Origin: PALSA-612 sp035652235
Lineage (GTDB): Bacteria; Actinomycetota; Thermoleophilia; Gaiellales; Gaiellaceae
Assembly (NCBI GenBank): GCA_035652235.1
Contig: DASREE010000032.1
Coordinates: forward strand, 145,040 to 209,039
Direction: 5' to 3'
DNA length: 64,000 nt
This document shows, in pieces, positions 24,818 through 33,732 of the stretch; position 1 is the first letter of the stretch; each line of letters begins with the position of its first letter. The notes beneath the pieces are model-generated. The model had not been told where the DNA came from and did no database searches. It saw only the letters and a list, made by a program, of their open reading frames with translations. Position numbers and translations under genes: made by a program.

Positions 24818-25996
24818 TCAGTGCACCTCCGCTGGTCGGCCCTGGCAGAACTCGACGTAGTCGACGTATTCGGTGATCGTCGGCGACTCGCCGCAGACCG
24901 GGCACGAGGGGTCCCGGCGCAGCGTCACCTCGGTGAAGGAGGGGGCGAGCGCGTCGAACAGGAGCAGGCGGCCGACGAGCGGCTCGCCGATCCCGAGCGC
25001 CAGCTTGATCGCCTCGTTCGCCTGGATGGAGCCGACGATACCCGGGAGGACGCCGAGCACGCCGCCCTCGGCGCAGCTCGGCGCCAGCTCGGGCGGAGGA
25101 GGCTGCGGGAAGAGGCACCGGTAGCAGGGGCCCTCGTGCGGCTTGAACACGGTCACCTGCCCCTCGAAGCGGAAGATCGACCCGTGCACGACGGGGATCC
25201 CGTGCCACACCGACGCGTCGTTCAGCAGGTAGCGCGTCGGGAAGTTGTCGGCGCCGTCGACGATCACGTCCCAGCCCTCTCCCACGACGCGGTCGATGTT
25301 CTCGGAGGTGAGCCGCTCCTTGAAGATGCGCACGTGCACGTCCGGGTTGAGCGCCTCGATCGTCCGCTGCGCCGACTCGGCCTTCGGCTCGCCGAGCCGC
25401 TCGGTCGAGTGCACGATCTGGCGCTGGAGGTTGGTCGTGTCGACGACATCGTCGTCGACGATGCCGATCGTGCCCACGCCTGCGGCGGCGAGGTACAGGG
25501 CCGCCGGGGAGCCGAGGCCACCCGCCCCGATCAGGAGGATACGCGAGTCGAGCAGCCTGATCTGGCCGGCCTCGCCCACCTCCGGGATAAGCAGGTGTCG
25601 GCTGTAGCGCGCCCGCTTCGCATCGTCGAGCGTCCGCGGCAGCACGGTCGGAAAGCCGTTCCGCTTCCAGTCCGTGTAGCCGCCGGCGAGCGAGAAGACG
25701 GTCTCGAAGCCGAGCTCGCCGAGCGTCTTGGCGGCGAACGCCGACCGCGAGCCGCCGGCGCAGTAGACGATGACCGGCCGCTGCGGATCGGGGAGGGCCT
25801 GCTCGACCTGGGACTCGAGGGAGCCGCGCGGGATGTGCACGGCGCCCGGGATGTGGCCCTCCTTCCACTCCTGTAGCTCCCGGACGTCGAGGAGTACCGG
25901 CGCCGGCTCCTGCGCGAGGAGCTCGGCCGCGCGCGTTGCGTCGACCTCGTCGATCTCGGACTTGACCTGCTGCAGGAGCTCCTGGTAGCTCGCCAT
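24818..25996 (-). CDS. rhodanese-E1 (MoeB/ThiF-like) sulfur-carrier activating enzyme
   Basis: The 392-residue protein has a rhodanese domain first (about residues 15-112, persulfide cysteine C79 in VIVYCAGGSRS). A ThiF/MoeB adenylating domain follows (about 125-360), with the nucleotide motif LIGAGGLGSP (G157-G162), NLQRQIVHST and CAEGGVLGVLPGIVGS, and zinc cysteines in CYRC and CPVC. It would adenylate the CysO-type C-terminus and pass sulfur to it. In the usual MoeZ/MOCS3 proteins the rhodanese domain is at the C-terminus, so the order is reversed here. It heads the operon with the CysO-CysM fusion and the JAMM protease. Confidence 0.92.
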   Translation of the reverse strand: MASYQELLQQVKSEIDEVDATRAAELLAQEPAPVLLDVRELQEWKEGHIPGAVHIPRGSLESQVEQALPDPQRPVIVYCAGGSRSAFAAKTLGELGFETVFSLAGGYTDWKRNGFPTVLPRTLDDAKRARYSRHLLIPEVGEAGQIRLLDSRILLIGAGGLGSPAALYLAAAGVGTIGIVDDDVVDTTNLQRQIVHSTERLGEPKAESAQRTIEALNPDVHVRIFKERLTSENIDRVVGEGWDVIVDGADNFPTRYLLNDASVWHGIPVVHGSIFRFEGQVTVFKPHEGPCYRCLFPQPPPPELAPSCAEGGVLGVLPGIVGSIQANEAIKLALGIGEPLVGRLLLFDALAPSFTEVTLRRDPSCPVCGESPTITEYVDYVEFCQGRPAEVH

Positions 25997-26006
25997 TGGT
26001 TTCAAA

Positions 26007-26012
26007 AGTATA
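26007..26012 (-). promoter_or_regulatory. -10 element of the sulfur-carrier operon
   Basis: TATACT on the minus strand is a near-consensus -10, 10 nt upstream of ATG 25996. The transcript would have almost no leader. No other promoter-like sequence was seen in the 165-nt gap. Confidence 0.5.
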
Positions 26013-26162
26013 GCGACGTGCTGCGCCGACGACAGCGATCTCCTCGCTGCCCGCCTCCGCGGATGCAACAGTCGAACGTCGCGGCGGGCGGCGAGCTTCC
26101 CGCGGGCGAGCCGCGGCGGGCTGACGGCGCGGGCTGCACGGCGGCGCGAGTATCGTCGGCTC

Positions 26163-27137
26163 GTGTCGGCGCGGACGAGGATCTCCCTGCTCGTCGCCGT
26201 GGTCGCGGTCGCGGCCGCCGGCGTCACGGTCGGGGCGACGCTCCTGACCCGGGCGGGCGGCGGCGAGACGGCGGCGGGCGTGCGGCCGCGCCCCGGCTCG
26301 CCGGAGCTCGACCTCGACCTCGGCGTGCGCACCGACGCGGAGGCGGTCGCCCTGCGCCGCGCCTCGGCGCTGTACGGGCGCAGGCGGTACCGGGCGGCGC
26401 TCGCGATCTTCCGGCGCTACCGCACGCTCGAGGCGCGGGTCGGCGCCGCGCTGTCGGCCTGGCCGGACGGCTTCCCCGCCCTCGCCCAGCTCGCGCGCGA
26501 GCATCCGCGGAGCGGCCTCGTCCAGCTCGAGCTCGGCCTCGCCTACTACTGGCAGGGGAAGCTGCCGCAGGCGCAGGCGGCCTGGCGGCGGGCCGCCCGC
26601 GTGCAGCCGGACACGTCGTACGCGGTCCGCGCCGCCGATCTGCTCCACCCCCGCTACGTGCCGGGCCTGCCCCCGTTCGTGCCCTCGTTCGGCGCGCCGA
26701 AGGCCCTCGACCGCCTCTCGCCGCCGCAGCAGGTCGCCTCGCTCGCCGCGCGCGCGAGGCGTGGCGGCGCACGGGACAAGCTCCTGTACGGCGTTGCCCT
26801 GCAGGGGCTCGGCAGGCCGGTCTCGGCCGAGCGCGAGTTCGCAGCGGCGGCCGCCCTCGCGCCGCACGACGCGGACGCGCAGGTGGCGGCGGCCGTAGGC
26901 CTGTTCGACAAGGCACGACCCGCGGCGGCGTTCTCGAGGCTCGGGCCGCTGACGCGCACCTTCCCGCATGCCGCCATCGTCCGTTTCCATCTCGGGCTGT
27001 TGCTGCTCTGGATCGACGAGATCGCGAAGGGGAAGGCGGAGCTTCGTCGCGTCATCGCGGAGGGCACCGAGCCGTTCGCAGGCTACGCCCGGTCGTTTCT
27101 CGCCAAGCTCGCCGCGTCGGCGCAGCCGCGGCGGTAG
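26163..27137 (+). CDS. membrane-anchored or exported TPR-repeat protein
   Basis: The 324-residue protein has an N-terminal hydrophobic segment (about residues 7-30), a proline-rich linker and then tetratricopeptide-like helices. Recognisable repeats are YGRRRYRAALAIFRRY, LGLAYYWQGKLPQAQAAWRR, GLGRPVSAEREFAAAAAL and FHLGLLLLWIDEIAKGKAEL. No catalytic motif is visible. It is probably a scaffold at or outside the membrane. Start GTG 26163 is supported by TATCGT followed by 6 nt, a leaderless promoter. Function is unknown. Confidence 0.75.
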   Translation: MSARTRISLLVAVVAVAAAGVTVGATLLTRAGGGETAAGVRPRPGSPELDLDLGVRTDAEAVALRRASALYGRRRYRAALAIFRRYRTLEARVGAALSAWPDGFPALAQLAREHPRSGLVQLELGLAYYWQGKLPQAQAAWRRAARVQPDTSYAVRAADLLHPRYVPGLPPFVPSFGAPKALDRLSPPQQVASLAARARRGGARDKLLYGVALQGLGRPVSAEREFAAAAALAPHDADAQVAAAVGLFDKARPAAAFSRLGPLTRTFPHAAIVRFHLGLLLLWIDEIAKGKAELRRVIAEGTEPFAGYARSFLAKLAASAQPRR

Positions 27138-27164
27138 ACGAACGATCCCGCTAGGGTGCGCCGG

Positions 27165-28496
27165 GTGACGCCGGAGACGAGCAGGCTGATCGACGAGGCG
27201 GCGGAGCTGCTGCGCATCCCGAGCGTGAGCGCCGATCCCGCGCACGAGGGGGACGTCCGCCGCGCCGCCGAGTGGGTGGCCCGCTTCGTCCGCTCGGCGG
27301 GAGGCGAGGCCGCCGTCGTCGACTGGCAGGGGAGCCCGCTCGCCGTCGGCGAGCTGCGCGCGTCCTCCGGCGCGGACTCGGCGCCGACCGTGCTCGTCTA
27401 CGGCCACGTCGACGTCCAGCCGCCCGACCCGCTCGACGAGTGGGACAGCCCGCCGTTCGAGCCGCAGGTGCGCGGCGAGTGGCTGTACGGCCGTGGGGTT
27501 GCAGACGACAAGGGGCAGCTCTACCTGCTCCTGCGCGCGGCCGCCGACCTGGCCGCAGCCGGGACGCTGCCTGTGAACGTGCGCGTCGCCTGCGACGGCG
27601 AGGAAGAGGTCGGCGGCCAGTCGGTGGTCGGCTTCCTCGCCGGCGAGCGGCCGCCGGCAGCCGCGTGCGTGATCTTCGACTCGGACATGCCGCGGCGCGG
27701 CAGGCCGGCCTTCTGCGTCGCGATGCGCGGGCTCGTCTACCTCCACCTGCGCGTCCGGACCGGCAGCCGCGACCTGCATTCGGGCGTGTACGGCGGGGCG
27801 GCGCTGAACGCGACGCACGCGCTCCTCGACATCCTGTCCGCGGTGGTGGCCAGGGACGGGACGCTGCCGGAGGCTCTGCGAGCGGGTGTCATCCCGCCCA
27901 CGGAGGAGGAGCTGGCAGGCTGGCGCTCGCTCCAGCCGGGCGCCGAGGCGCTGTCCGAGCAGGGGGCGCGGCCCGCCGACGCTCGCGCGGCCGACGAGTT
28001 CTACCTGCGCACGTGGGCGCAGCCGTCGCTCGACGTGAACGGTGTGGAAGGGGGCTCGCCGCAGCTGGTGAAGACGGTGCTGCCGGTGCTCGCCGAGGCG
28101 AACCTGTCGATCCGGCTCGTCGCCGGCCAGGACCCGGCGGAGATCGCTGCCGCGCTCGAGCGCCTGCTGCGGGAGGCTGCCCCGCCCGGGGCCGACGTCG
28201 AGGTCGTGGTGCGCTCGACGTCGAAGCCGGGGCTCGTGCGGACGGAATCGCCACCGCTCCGGCTGGCCCTGGACGCGTTCGAGCGCGCGATCGGCGTCCG
28301 CCCGCTCCTGCTTCGCTCGGGCGGCTCGCTGCCGATCGTCGCCGAGCTCGCCGACCAGGGCATCCCGGCTCTGATCACGGGCTTCGCCCTCCCGGACAGC
28401 AACATCCACGCGCCGAACGAGCGGCTGCTCGTCGAGTACCTGCCGCTCGGGCTGGCCGCCGCCCGCGAGCTCTTCCTGGCGCTCGGCGGGCTCTAG
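27165..28496 (+). CDS. M20-family metallopeptidase (dipeptidase/deacylase)
   Basis: The 443-residue protein has the M20 zinc ligands in YGHVDVQP, GVADDKG, DGEEEVGG, IFDSDM and the late NIHAPNERL, and a lid (dimerisation) domain in the middle with RDLHSGVYGG. This pattern is that of CNDP/dipeptidase-type M20 enzymes, which hydrolyse dipeptides or acylated amino acids in the cytoplasm. I chose GTG 27165 over GTG 27156 because TAGGGT (27152-27157) followed by 7 nt is a leaderless promoter and overlaps the earlier GTG. It ends 1 nt from the convergent HxlR gene. Confidence 0.9.
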   Translation: MTPETSRLIDEAAELLRIPSVSADPAHEGDVRRAAEWVARFVRSAGGEAAVVDWQGSPLAVGELRASSGADSAPTVLVYGHVDVQPPDPLDEWDSPPFEPQVRGEWLYGRGVADDKGQLYLLLRAAADLAAAGTLPVNVRVACDGEEEVGGQSVVGFLAGERPPAAACVIFDSDMPRRGRPAFCVAMRGLVYLHLRVRTGSRDLHSGVYGGAALNATHALLDILSAVVARDGTLPEALRAGVIPPTEEELAGWRSLQPGAEALSEQGARPADARAADEFYLRTWAQPSLDVNGVEGGSPQLVKTVLPVLAEANLSIRLVAGQDPAEIAAALERLLREAAPPGADVEVVVRSTSKPGLVRTESPPLRLALDAFERAIGVRPLLLRSGGSLPIVAELADQGIPALITGFALPDSNIHAPNERLLVEYLPLGLAAARELFLALGGL

Positions 28497-28497
28497 C

Positions 28498-28896
28498 TCA
28501 TGGCGCTCGGCCGGCGCGGGAGCCGGCGCGATCCGCGCCCACGGCGTCGCCCGAGTGGTCGTGCTCGGGCACGAGCCAAGTGTGCCCGAAGTCGCGCATC
28601 GCCTCGATGATCGGGAGGAGCGAGCGTCCCTTCGCCGTCAGCTCGTACTCGACGCGCGGAGGCGTCTCCGCGTAGCTGTGGCGGACGACGATCGCCTCGT
28701 GCTCGAGCAGGCGGAGCCGTTCGGAGAGCGTCCGCGGGCTGATGCCCGGGCACGCGTGCTCGAGCTGCGAGAACCGGCGCGGCCCCTCGGACAGGTCGTG
28801 GACGATCAGCGCCGTCCACTTCGCGCCGATGATGTCCGCACAGCATGCGACGGCGCAGGTCTCGTCGTGCACCTCGTTCATCGTGCGCATCGCCAC
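28498..28896 (-). CDS. HxlR-family winged-helix regulator
   Basis: The 132-residue protein is a typical HxlR/DUF24 regulator: IIGAKWTALIVHDLSEGPRR, FSQLEHACPGISPRTLSERL and the wing YELTAKGRSLLPI. Three cysteines near the N-terminus (C14, C18, C19 in CAVACC) recall redox-sensing members such as HypR/YodB, so thiol stress could be the signal, though this is inference. GTG 28896 is chosen because TACACT (28908-28903) plus 6 nt forms a leaderless promoter; ATG 28890 is in frame. No obvious divergent target gene exists, only a gene remnant. Confidence 0.85.
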   Translation of the reverse strand: MAMRTMNEVHDETCAVACCADIIGAKWTALIVHDLSEGPRRFSQLEHACPGISPRTLSERLRLLEHEAIVVRHSYAETPPRVEYELTAKGRSLLPIIEAMRDFGHTWLVPEHDHSGDAVGADRAGSRAGRAP

Positions 28897-28938
28897 ACCC
28901 CCAGTGTACTCGCTGCGGTTTGACGCCGACCGCGGGCC

Positions 28939-29046
28939 GTGATCGACCTGCAGGCGCACGTCGTTTCGGGCGTCGACGGACGGACCGCGACGACGGAGCG
29001 GCTCGGCTGGCTGGCAGCGAGCGGCGGGTCCCGCCGCGGCCGGGGA
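28939..29046 (+). pseudogene. remnant of a CpsB/YwqE-like PHP-domain tyrosine phosphatase N-terminus
   Basis: GTG 28939 opens VIDLQAHVVSGVDGRTATTE, which resembles the start of PHP-type tyrosine phosphatases (MIDLHxHxLPGVDDG). The first metal histidine has become Q, and the sequence degenerates into low-complexity residues after about 35 codons. The 28909-29115 gap holds nothing else I can recognise. Confidence 0.35.
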
Positions 29047-29115
29047 GGCGCCACCGGCGCTTCCTGCGCGGTTGAGGCGTCCTGGGCGGCCGCCGCTCGC
29101 GGACAGCCGGGGCGT

Positions 29116-30651
29116 CTACCACGGCGGCGGGTTGTGCGCCCAGCGGCCGCCGACCATCGTCGCCACGACCTGCACCTGCGCCAGCTCCTCGGGCGGGCAC
29201 GTCACCGGGTCGCGGTCGAGCACGACCAGGTCGGCGAGGTAGCCCGGGAGGAGCTTGCCGCGCCGCCGCTCGTCTCCAGCCAGCCAGGCCGGGGCGAGGA
29301 TGGTGGCGGCGAGCGCCGCCTCGACGTCGAGGGCCTCCTCCGGACGCCAGGCGGGGCGGTCGTCGAGCGTGCGCAGCACGGCGGCTCTGATCCCGGCCAG
29401 CGGGTCGAGCTCCTCGACGGGCGCGTCCGACCCGTTCGCGAGCACGGCGTCGGAGGCGGCGAGCGAGCGGTAGGCGTACGCGCCCGCGAGCCGGTCCGGC
29501 CACAGCCGCTCGGCCAGGTCGCGGTCGGACGGGGCGTGGCTGAACTGCACCGAGGCAGCAACGCCGAGCTCGGCGAAACGGGCGAGATCCTCGCCGGCGA
29601 GGCACTGGGCGTGCTCGATCCGCGGCCGGAGCCCGCGCGGGCGCCAGTCGCCGACGGTCGCCTCGAGCGCGTCGAGGGCATTGCGGTTCGCCCGGTCGCC
29701 GATCGCGTGCACGGCGACAGGCCAGCCGAGCGCGGCCGCCCGCCGGACGACGGCGGCGAGCTCGCCGGCGCTTGTGATCTCGACGCCCGAGCCGTCGAGC
29801 ATGAGCGCCGTCCGCGACCCGAGCGTCCCGTCCATGAACACCTTCAGGTAGCCGAGGCGGAGGTAGTCGTCGCCGATCCCTGCGCGCACCCCGATCGCCT
29901 CCAGCGCGTCGAGCTGTTCGTGCGGGAGCGACTGCCAGACCCGCACTAGCGGCATGCCCGTCTCGCGGAGCTTCTGCCACAGCCGAGGCGCCCCCAGCGA
30001 GCCGTCCTTGTCGTGCACGGAGGTGACGCCCCGCGCGAGCGCGAGCCGCACGCCCGTCCGCATGGCGTCGACGTACTCGTCGTCCGTCGCCGTGACGAAC
30101 CGCGCCCGGAAGGTCCAGGCTGCCTCCTCGCGGAGGAGCCCGGTGGGCCGGCCGTCGGCGTCGCGCTCGACGACGCCGCGCCCCACCTCGAGCTCGTCGC
30201 CTGCGAGCGCGAGCGCGGCCGAGTTGACCCACAGCGAGTGGTAGTCCTTGGCGGTGAGCGCGGCCGGCGTGTCGCCGGTGAGCGGGTCGAGGTCGTATCG
30301 CGTCGGCTCGACCGGCGGCGACCAGTCTGCGCTTCGCCAGCCGTGCCCGCGAAGCCAGGCGCCGGACGCCGGGGCGGGAGCTCGCCGCAGCCGCTCCAGC
30401 GCCTCGGACAGGGAGCGGCAGCCGTCGAGGTCGACCTGCCGCTGGGCGAGCGACCAGGTCGGAAAGTGGACGTGCGCGTCGGCGAAGCCGGGCAGGACAG
30501 TGAGGCCGCGCAGGTCGACCACGTCGGGACTCGGCAGCGCGGTCTCGTGGGCGCCGACGCCGCCCACGATGCGCTCTCCGGCGATCGCGAGCGCGCGCAC
30601 CGTCGGAAGCGACGCGTCCATCGTCCGGATGAGGCCGTTCTCGAGGATCAC
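29116..30651 (-). CDS. amidohydrolase, YtcJ/N-substituted-formamide-deformylase-like
   Basis: The 511-residue protein is an amidohydrolase-superfamily member of the Amidohydro_3 type. LPGFADAHVHFPTW supplies the first metal histidines, YLKVFMDGTLGSRTA a lysine often carbamylated in the family, VAVHAIGDRAN and PRIEHAQ further histidines, and NGSDAPVEELDPL the late aspartate. Such enzymes hydrolyse amide or formamide bonds of small molecules. GTG 30651 is supported by TACGCT (30664-30659) and a 7-nt gap, so the mRNA is probably leaderless. The substrate is unknown. Confidence 0.85.
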   Translation of the reverse strand: MILENGLIRTMDASLPTVRALAIAGERIVGGVGAHETALPSPDVVDLRGLTVLPGFADAHVHFPTWSLAQRQVDLDGCRSLSEALERLRRAPAPASGAWLRGHGWRSADWSPPVEPTRYDLDPLTGDTPAALTAKDYHSLWVNSAALALAGDELEVGRGVVERDADGRPTGLLREEAAWTFRARFVTATDDEYVDAMRTGVRLALARGVTSVHDKDGSLGAPRLWQKLRETGMPLVRVWQSLPHEQLDALEAIGVRAGIGDDYLRLGYLKVFMDGTLGSRTALMLDGSGVEITSAGELAAVVRRAAALGWPVAVHAIGDRANRNALDALEATVGDWRPRGLRPRIEHAQCLAGEDLARFAELGVAASVQFSHAPSDRDLAERLWPDRLAGAYAYRSLAASDAVLANGSDAPVEELDPLAGIRAAVLRTLDDRPAWRPEEALDVEAALAATILAPAWLAGDERRRGKLLPGYLADLVVLDRDPVTCPPEELAQVQVVATMVGGRWAHNPPPW

Positions 30652-30706
30652 CGCCGGCAGCGTACGCCGACCCGCGCGCGGCCTGCCGCAGCTTCGGCCG
30701 GCGCTG

Positions 30707-32605
30707 CTACTCGCTCGCCAGGAGGTGGACGCACGGCCGCCGGTCGAACGGGATCGGCGACCGACCGACCCTGGCGACCGAGAAGCGCCGGCCGCGGATC
30801 TCGACCGCTGTCCCCGGGGCCGGCGCCTCGCCGCCCCGCTCGACGAGCTCGTGGCCCGCGTCCGCTCCCGGGACGAACAGGAGGTGTCCCGTCGGCGCCG
30901 CGTCGCCGCGGCGCCCTCGCGCGAGAGCGTGACCGTCACCGGCCGCGGTGGTGGTGAACGCCTCCCGCGCGCCGCCGTTCGTCTCGCCGGCCGCCACCCG
31001 CGCCCGGAGCGCGCGGACGTCGGGGAGCACGAGCACCGGCCGGGCGGCCGCGTCGTCGTCGAAGCGGCCGGGGGGCTTTTCGCCGGCCGGCTGCCGGCGG
31101 CGGAGGAGCGCGTTCGCCTCGCGGTCCTCGAGCGCCTTCGCAGCCCGCTCCAGTCGTCGCTCGGCCGCCTCGCGCGCCTCGTTCGCCTCGGCGAGCCTGT
31201 CCGAGAGACGGGCGGCGCGCCCCGCCAGCTCGACGAGCTTCCTCGCCCGCTCCTCGTGGTCGGCGCAGCGCGACTCGGCCTCGGCCAGCCTGGCGGCGGC
31301 CTCCGCCTGGCGCCGCGTCGCCTCCTCGAGCTCGCCGGCGACGCGACCGCCCTCGGCCTGCGCCTGCTCGAGCTCGCGCTGTGCGGCCTCCAGCAGCCCG
31401 TTCAGCTCCGCCACCGTCGACTCGAGGCCGCCGAGCAGCGACTCGCGCTCGTGCAGCTGCGCCACGGCCCGGGTGAGCTCGTCCTCGAGCTTGGCCCGCT
31501 GCGCGAGCTCGGCCGCGAGGGCCTGCTCGCGCTCGGCGAGCCGCCTGTTCGCCTTCTCGAGAGCGCTCGCCGTCGAGGATGCCTGCTCGGCGACCCGGTC
31601 GAGCTCCGCCTCCGCGTCGACGAGGGCACCGCGCAGGCGCTCGAGCCAGCCGCGGGACGGTGGGACGAAGGCGTCGCCGGGCGCGTCGAGCTCCTGACGC
31701 GGCTCGGGCTCGGGGCCGGGCTCCTGCTCGGCGAGCGTGGGCGCATCGAGCTCGCCGGCAGCGTGTGTGTGTTCGGGCTCCGGTGCCGGCCCTGCGTGGC
31801 CGGGGGCCGGCGGCCACTCGTCGAGGTGGGTGGAGGGCTCGTCCGCCTCGGCCGTGGATGGCCCGTCGGTCTCGGCGGTGGATGGCTCGTTCGTCGCGCC
31901 GGGCCAGAATGCGTCCCAGGCTGTCTGCCCTGAGGCTGTCTGCTCTGCGGCCGGCTCGAGCGCCTCCGTGAGCTGCTCGGCCGGCGAAACGGACGCCCCC
32001 TGCTCGAGCCCGGACGCTGCCGCGGGCGTCTCCGGCCCAGCCTCGGGCACGTCCGCCTCGACCTCGGCTGCTGCCTCGGCGTCCGGCTCGAGCTCAGCCG
32101 ACGCCTCGGCCTGCGCCTCCGGGGCCGACCCCGCCTCCGGCTCGTTCGTTGCCTCCGGCTCGTCCGTTGCCGGCTCGTGGGTTGCCCCCGGCTGGTGGTC
32201 GTCGACCGCGGCCACGTAGCGCTCGACGCTCGCGAGGCCGCTCGGCGGCGTCTCGTCCGGCTCGTCTTGCTCCGCTGCCCGCTCCGGCGTGCGGATGCGG
32301 AAGACGTGCAGGAAGGCCCGACCGAGCGCGGGTACCACCCGTAAGAAGGGTCGCGACCGCCACTCCGTGGCTCTCTCCGCCTGCTCGAGCTCGTCGATGA
32401 AGTCGCCGATCCCGATCTGGTCGACGAGCGCTGTCGCCAGGTCCTGCTCGGCGACGAGGCCGCGCGCGATCAGGATGCTGCCGAGGCGCCGGCCCGTCCG
32501 CACCTGCTCCTCGAGCGCGTCCTCGAGCTCGTCGGCGGTGATCAGGCCCCGCTCGACGATCACCTCGCCGAGCGGGCGCCAGGGGACGTGAGACGTATCC
32601 GTCAC
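30707..32605 (-). CDS. MshEN-domain coiled-coil protein, larger paralogue
   Basis: The 632-residue protein starts with a MshEN/GspE-N-like domain (about residues 8-75: WRPLGEVIVERGLITADELE, RRLGSILIARGLVAEQDL, ALVDQIGI). Then come a very acidic low-complexity linker (about 115-310, repeats of EPSTAE and EPEA), a long alpha-helical coiled coil (about 320-500) and a C-terminal beta-rich tail ending PFDRRPCVHLLASE. No ATPase core is present, unlike true GspE/PilB. GTG 32605 overlaps the stop of its smaller paralogue (GTGA). It may be a scaffold, possibly cyclic-di-GMP binding. The role is not known. Confidence 0.75.
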   Translation of the reverse strand: MTDTSHVPWRPLGEVIVERGLITADELEDALEEQVRTGRRLGSILIARGLVAEQDLATALVDQIGIGDFIDELEQAERATEWRSRPFLRVVPALGRAFLHVFRIRTPERAAEQDEPDETPPSGLASVERYVAAVDDHQPGATHEPATDEPEATNEPEAGSAPEAQAEASAELEPDAEAAAEVEADVPEAGPETPAAASGLEQGASVSPAEQLTEALEPAAEQTASGQTAWDAFWPGATNEPSTAETDGPSTAEADEPSTHLDEWPPAPGHAGPAPEPEHTHAAGELDAPTLAEQEPGPEPEPRQELDAPGDAFVPPSRGWLERLRGALVDAEAELDRVAEQASSTASALEKANRRLAEREQALAAELAQRAKLEDELTRAVAQLHERESLLGGLESTVAELNGLLEAAQRELEQAQAEGGRVAGELEEATRRQAEAAARLAEAESRCADHEERARKLVELAGRAARLSDRLAEANEAREAAERRLERAAKALEDREANALLRRRQPAGEKPPGRFDDDAAARPVLVLPDVRALRARVAAGETNGGAREAFTTTAAGDGHALARGRRGDAAPTGHLLFVPGADAGHELVERGGEAPAPGTAVEIRGRRFSVARVGRSPIPFDRRPCVHLLASE

Positions 32606-33732
32606 GACCTCGACTCCTCCTGCGTGTCGTCCGGCACCGGGGGTACCCGCTCCCCCGACCAGTACTCGAACCACGACGTCGCCGCGTCCAGCTGTACGAG
32701 CTCGGTGCGGATGCGATCGAGGGCGGCGCGGAGCTCCCTCGCCTCGACGGCGGCCTCGGAGCGGGCGAGCTCGAGCTCGTCGAGCGCCTCGCGGGCGGTC
32801 GCGCGCTCGTCGAGCAGCGCTTCCTCGAGCGCCGCGACCCTCCGCTCCAGCTCCTGCGCCTGCCCGCCTGCCGGAACACCGTCCTGGCGCTCGACCCGCG
32901 AGCGAAGCTCCTCCACCTGCGAGGCGACACGGTCGAGCTCCTCGGCGCGGGCGGCCGCCTCGTGCCGTGCGTGGGCGAGCTCCTCGACCGCAGCCTGGCG
33001 CTCCGCGCGCTCCAGGCTGAGCGCCTCCTCCAGCGAGGCGAGCCGCAGCTCGAGCTCGTCGAGCGCCAGGCGGTGCGCCGCACGCTCCTCCTCGAGCGCC
33101 TGCTCGAGCGCCGCCCGCTCGGCCAGCGCCCACTCGGGCTGCTCGCCGGCTGGGGTCGCGACCTTCTCCCCGCGCGCGTCCTGCCCGGCGTCGTCGGACA
33201 AGGGCTGCTGCGCAGGCGTGCTCCACAACTGCTCGTCGGGCGGAGCGGACTCCTCGGCCATGCGCTCCAGCTCGCGGTAGACGGCCTCGTCGAGATCGTC
33301 GCCGGCTTCCTGCGCTGCCTCCATCGACGCCGGCTCCGGGAGCGGATGCGGCTCGTCGGCGGCCCAGTCGTCGTCCGGGCCGAGCTCGTCGCTGTCGGTG
33401 TGGGCGGCCGGCGTCGCCGCGGCCAGGGGACGGACCTCCCGCTCGTCCTCGGCCGGCGAGCGCTCGCGCGTTCGCGGGTGCCGGCGGCGGATCTCCTCCC
33501 ACAGCCCCGAACCGAAACCGCTCTCCTTGGTCAGCTCCATGCCGAGCTGGTCGACGAGCACGCTCGTCAGCTCCGGACCGGAGACGAAGCCGCGCTCGAC
33601 GAGGATGCTGCCGAGGCGCTTGCGCGTGCGCCGCTGCTCCTCGAGCGCATCCTCGAGCTCGTCCTGGCTGATCAGGCCGCGCTCGACGAAGAGCTGTCCG
33701 AGCGGTCGCCAGGCGATGTGAGCGGCTTCCAT
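32602..33732 (-). CDS. MshEN-domain coiled-coil protein, smaller paralogue
   Basis: The 376-residue protein starts with the same MshEN-like domain as its downstream neighbour (IAWRPLGQLFVERGLISQDE, KRLGSILVERGFVSGPELTS, VLVDQLGM). It continues through an acidic linker (about 75-170) into a long coiled coil (about 180-350, heptads such as LELRLASLEEALSLERAE). The paralogues share the first 60 residues and general layout but differ in length, and they overlap by 4 nt. They are probably a tandem duplication whose products form a heteromeric filament or scaffold. No secretion or pilus genes lie nearby. Confidence 0.75.
   Translation of the reverse strand: MEAAHIAWRPLGQLFVERGLISQDELEDALEEQRRTRKRLGSILVERGFVSGPELTSVLVDQLGMELTKESGFGSGLWEEIRRRHPRTRERSPAEDEREVRPLAAATPAAHTDSDELGPDDDWAADEPHPLPEPASMEAAQEAGDDLDEAVYRELERMAEESAPPDEQLWSTPAQQPLSDDAGQDARGEKVATPAGEQPEWALAERAALEQALEEERAAHRLALDELELRLASLEEALSLERAERQAAVEELAHARHEAAARAEELDRVASQVEELRSRVERQDGVPAGGQAQELERRVAALEEALLDERATAREALDELELARSEAAVEARELRAALDRIRTELVQLDAATSWFEYWSGERVPPVPDDTQEESRS

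Noticed and set aside
30707..33732. Type II secretion or pilus ATPase genes
   Set aside because: Only the MshEN-like N-terminal domain is present; there are no Walker motifs and no pilin or secretion neighbours.
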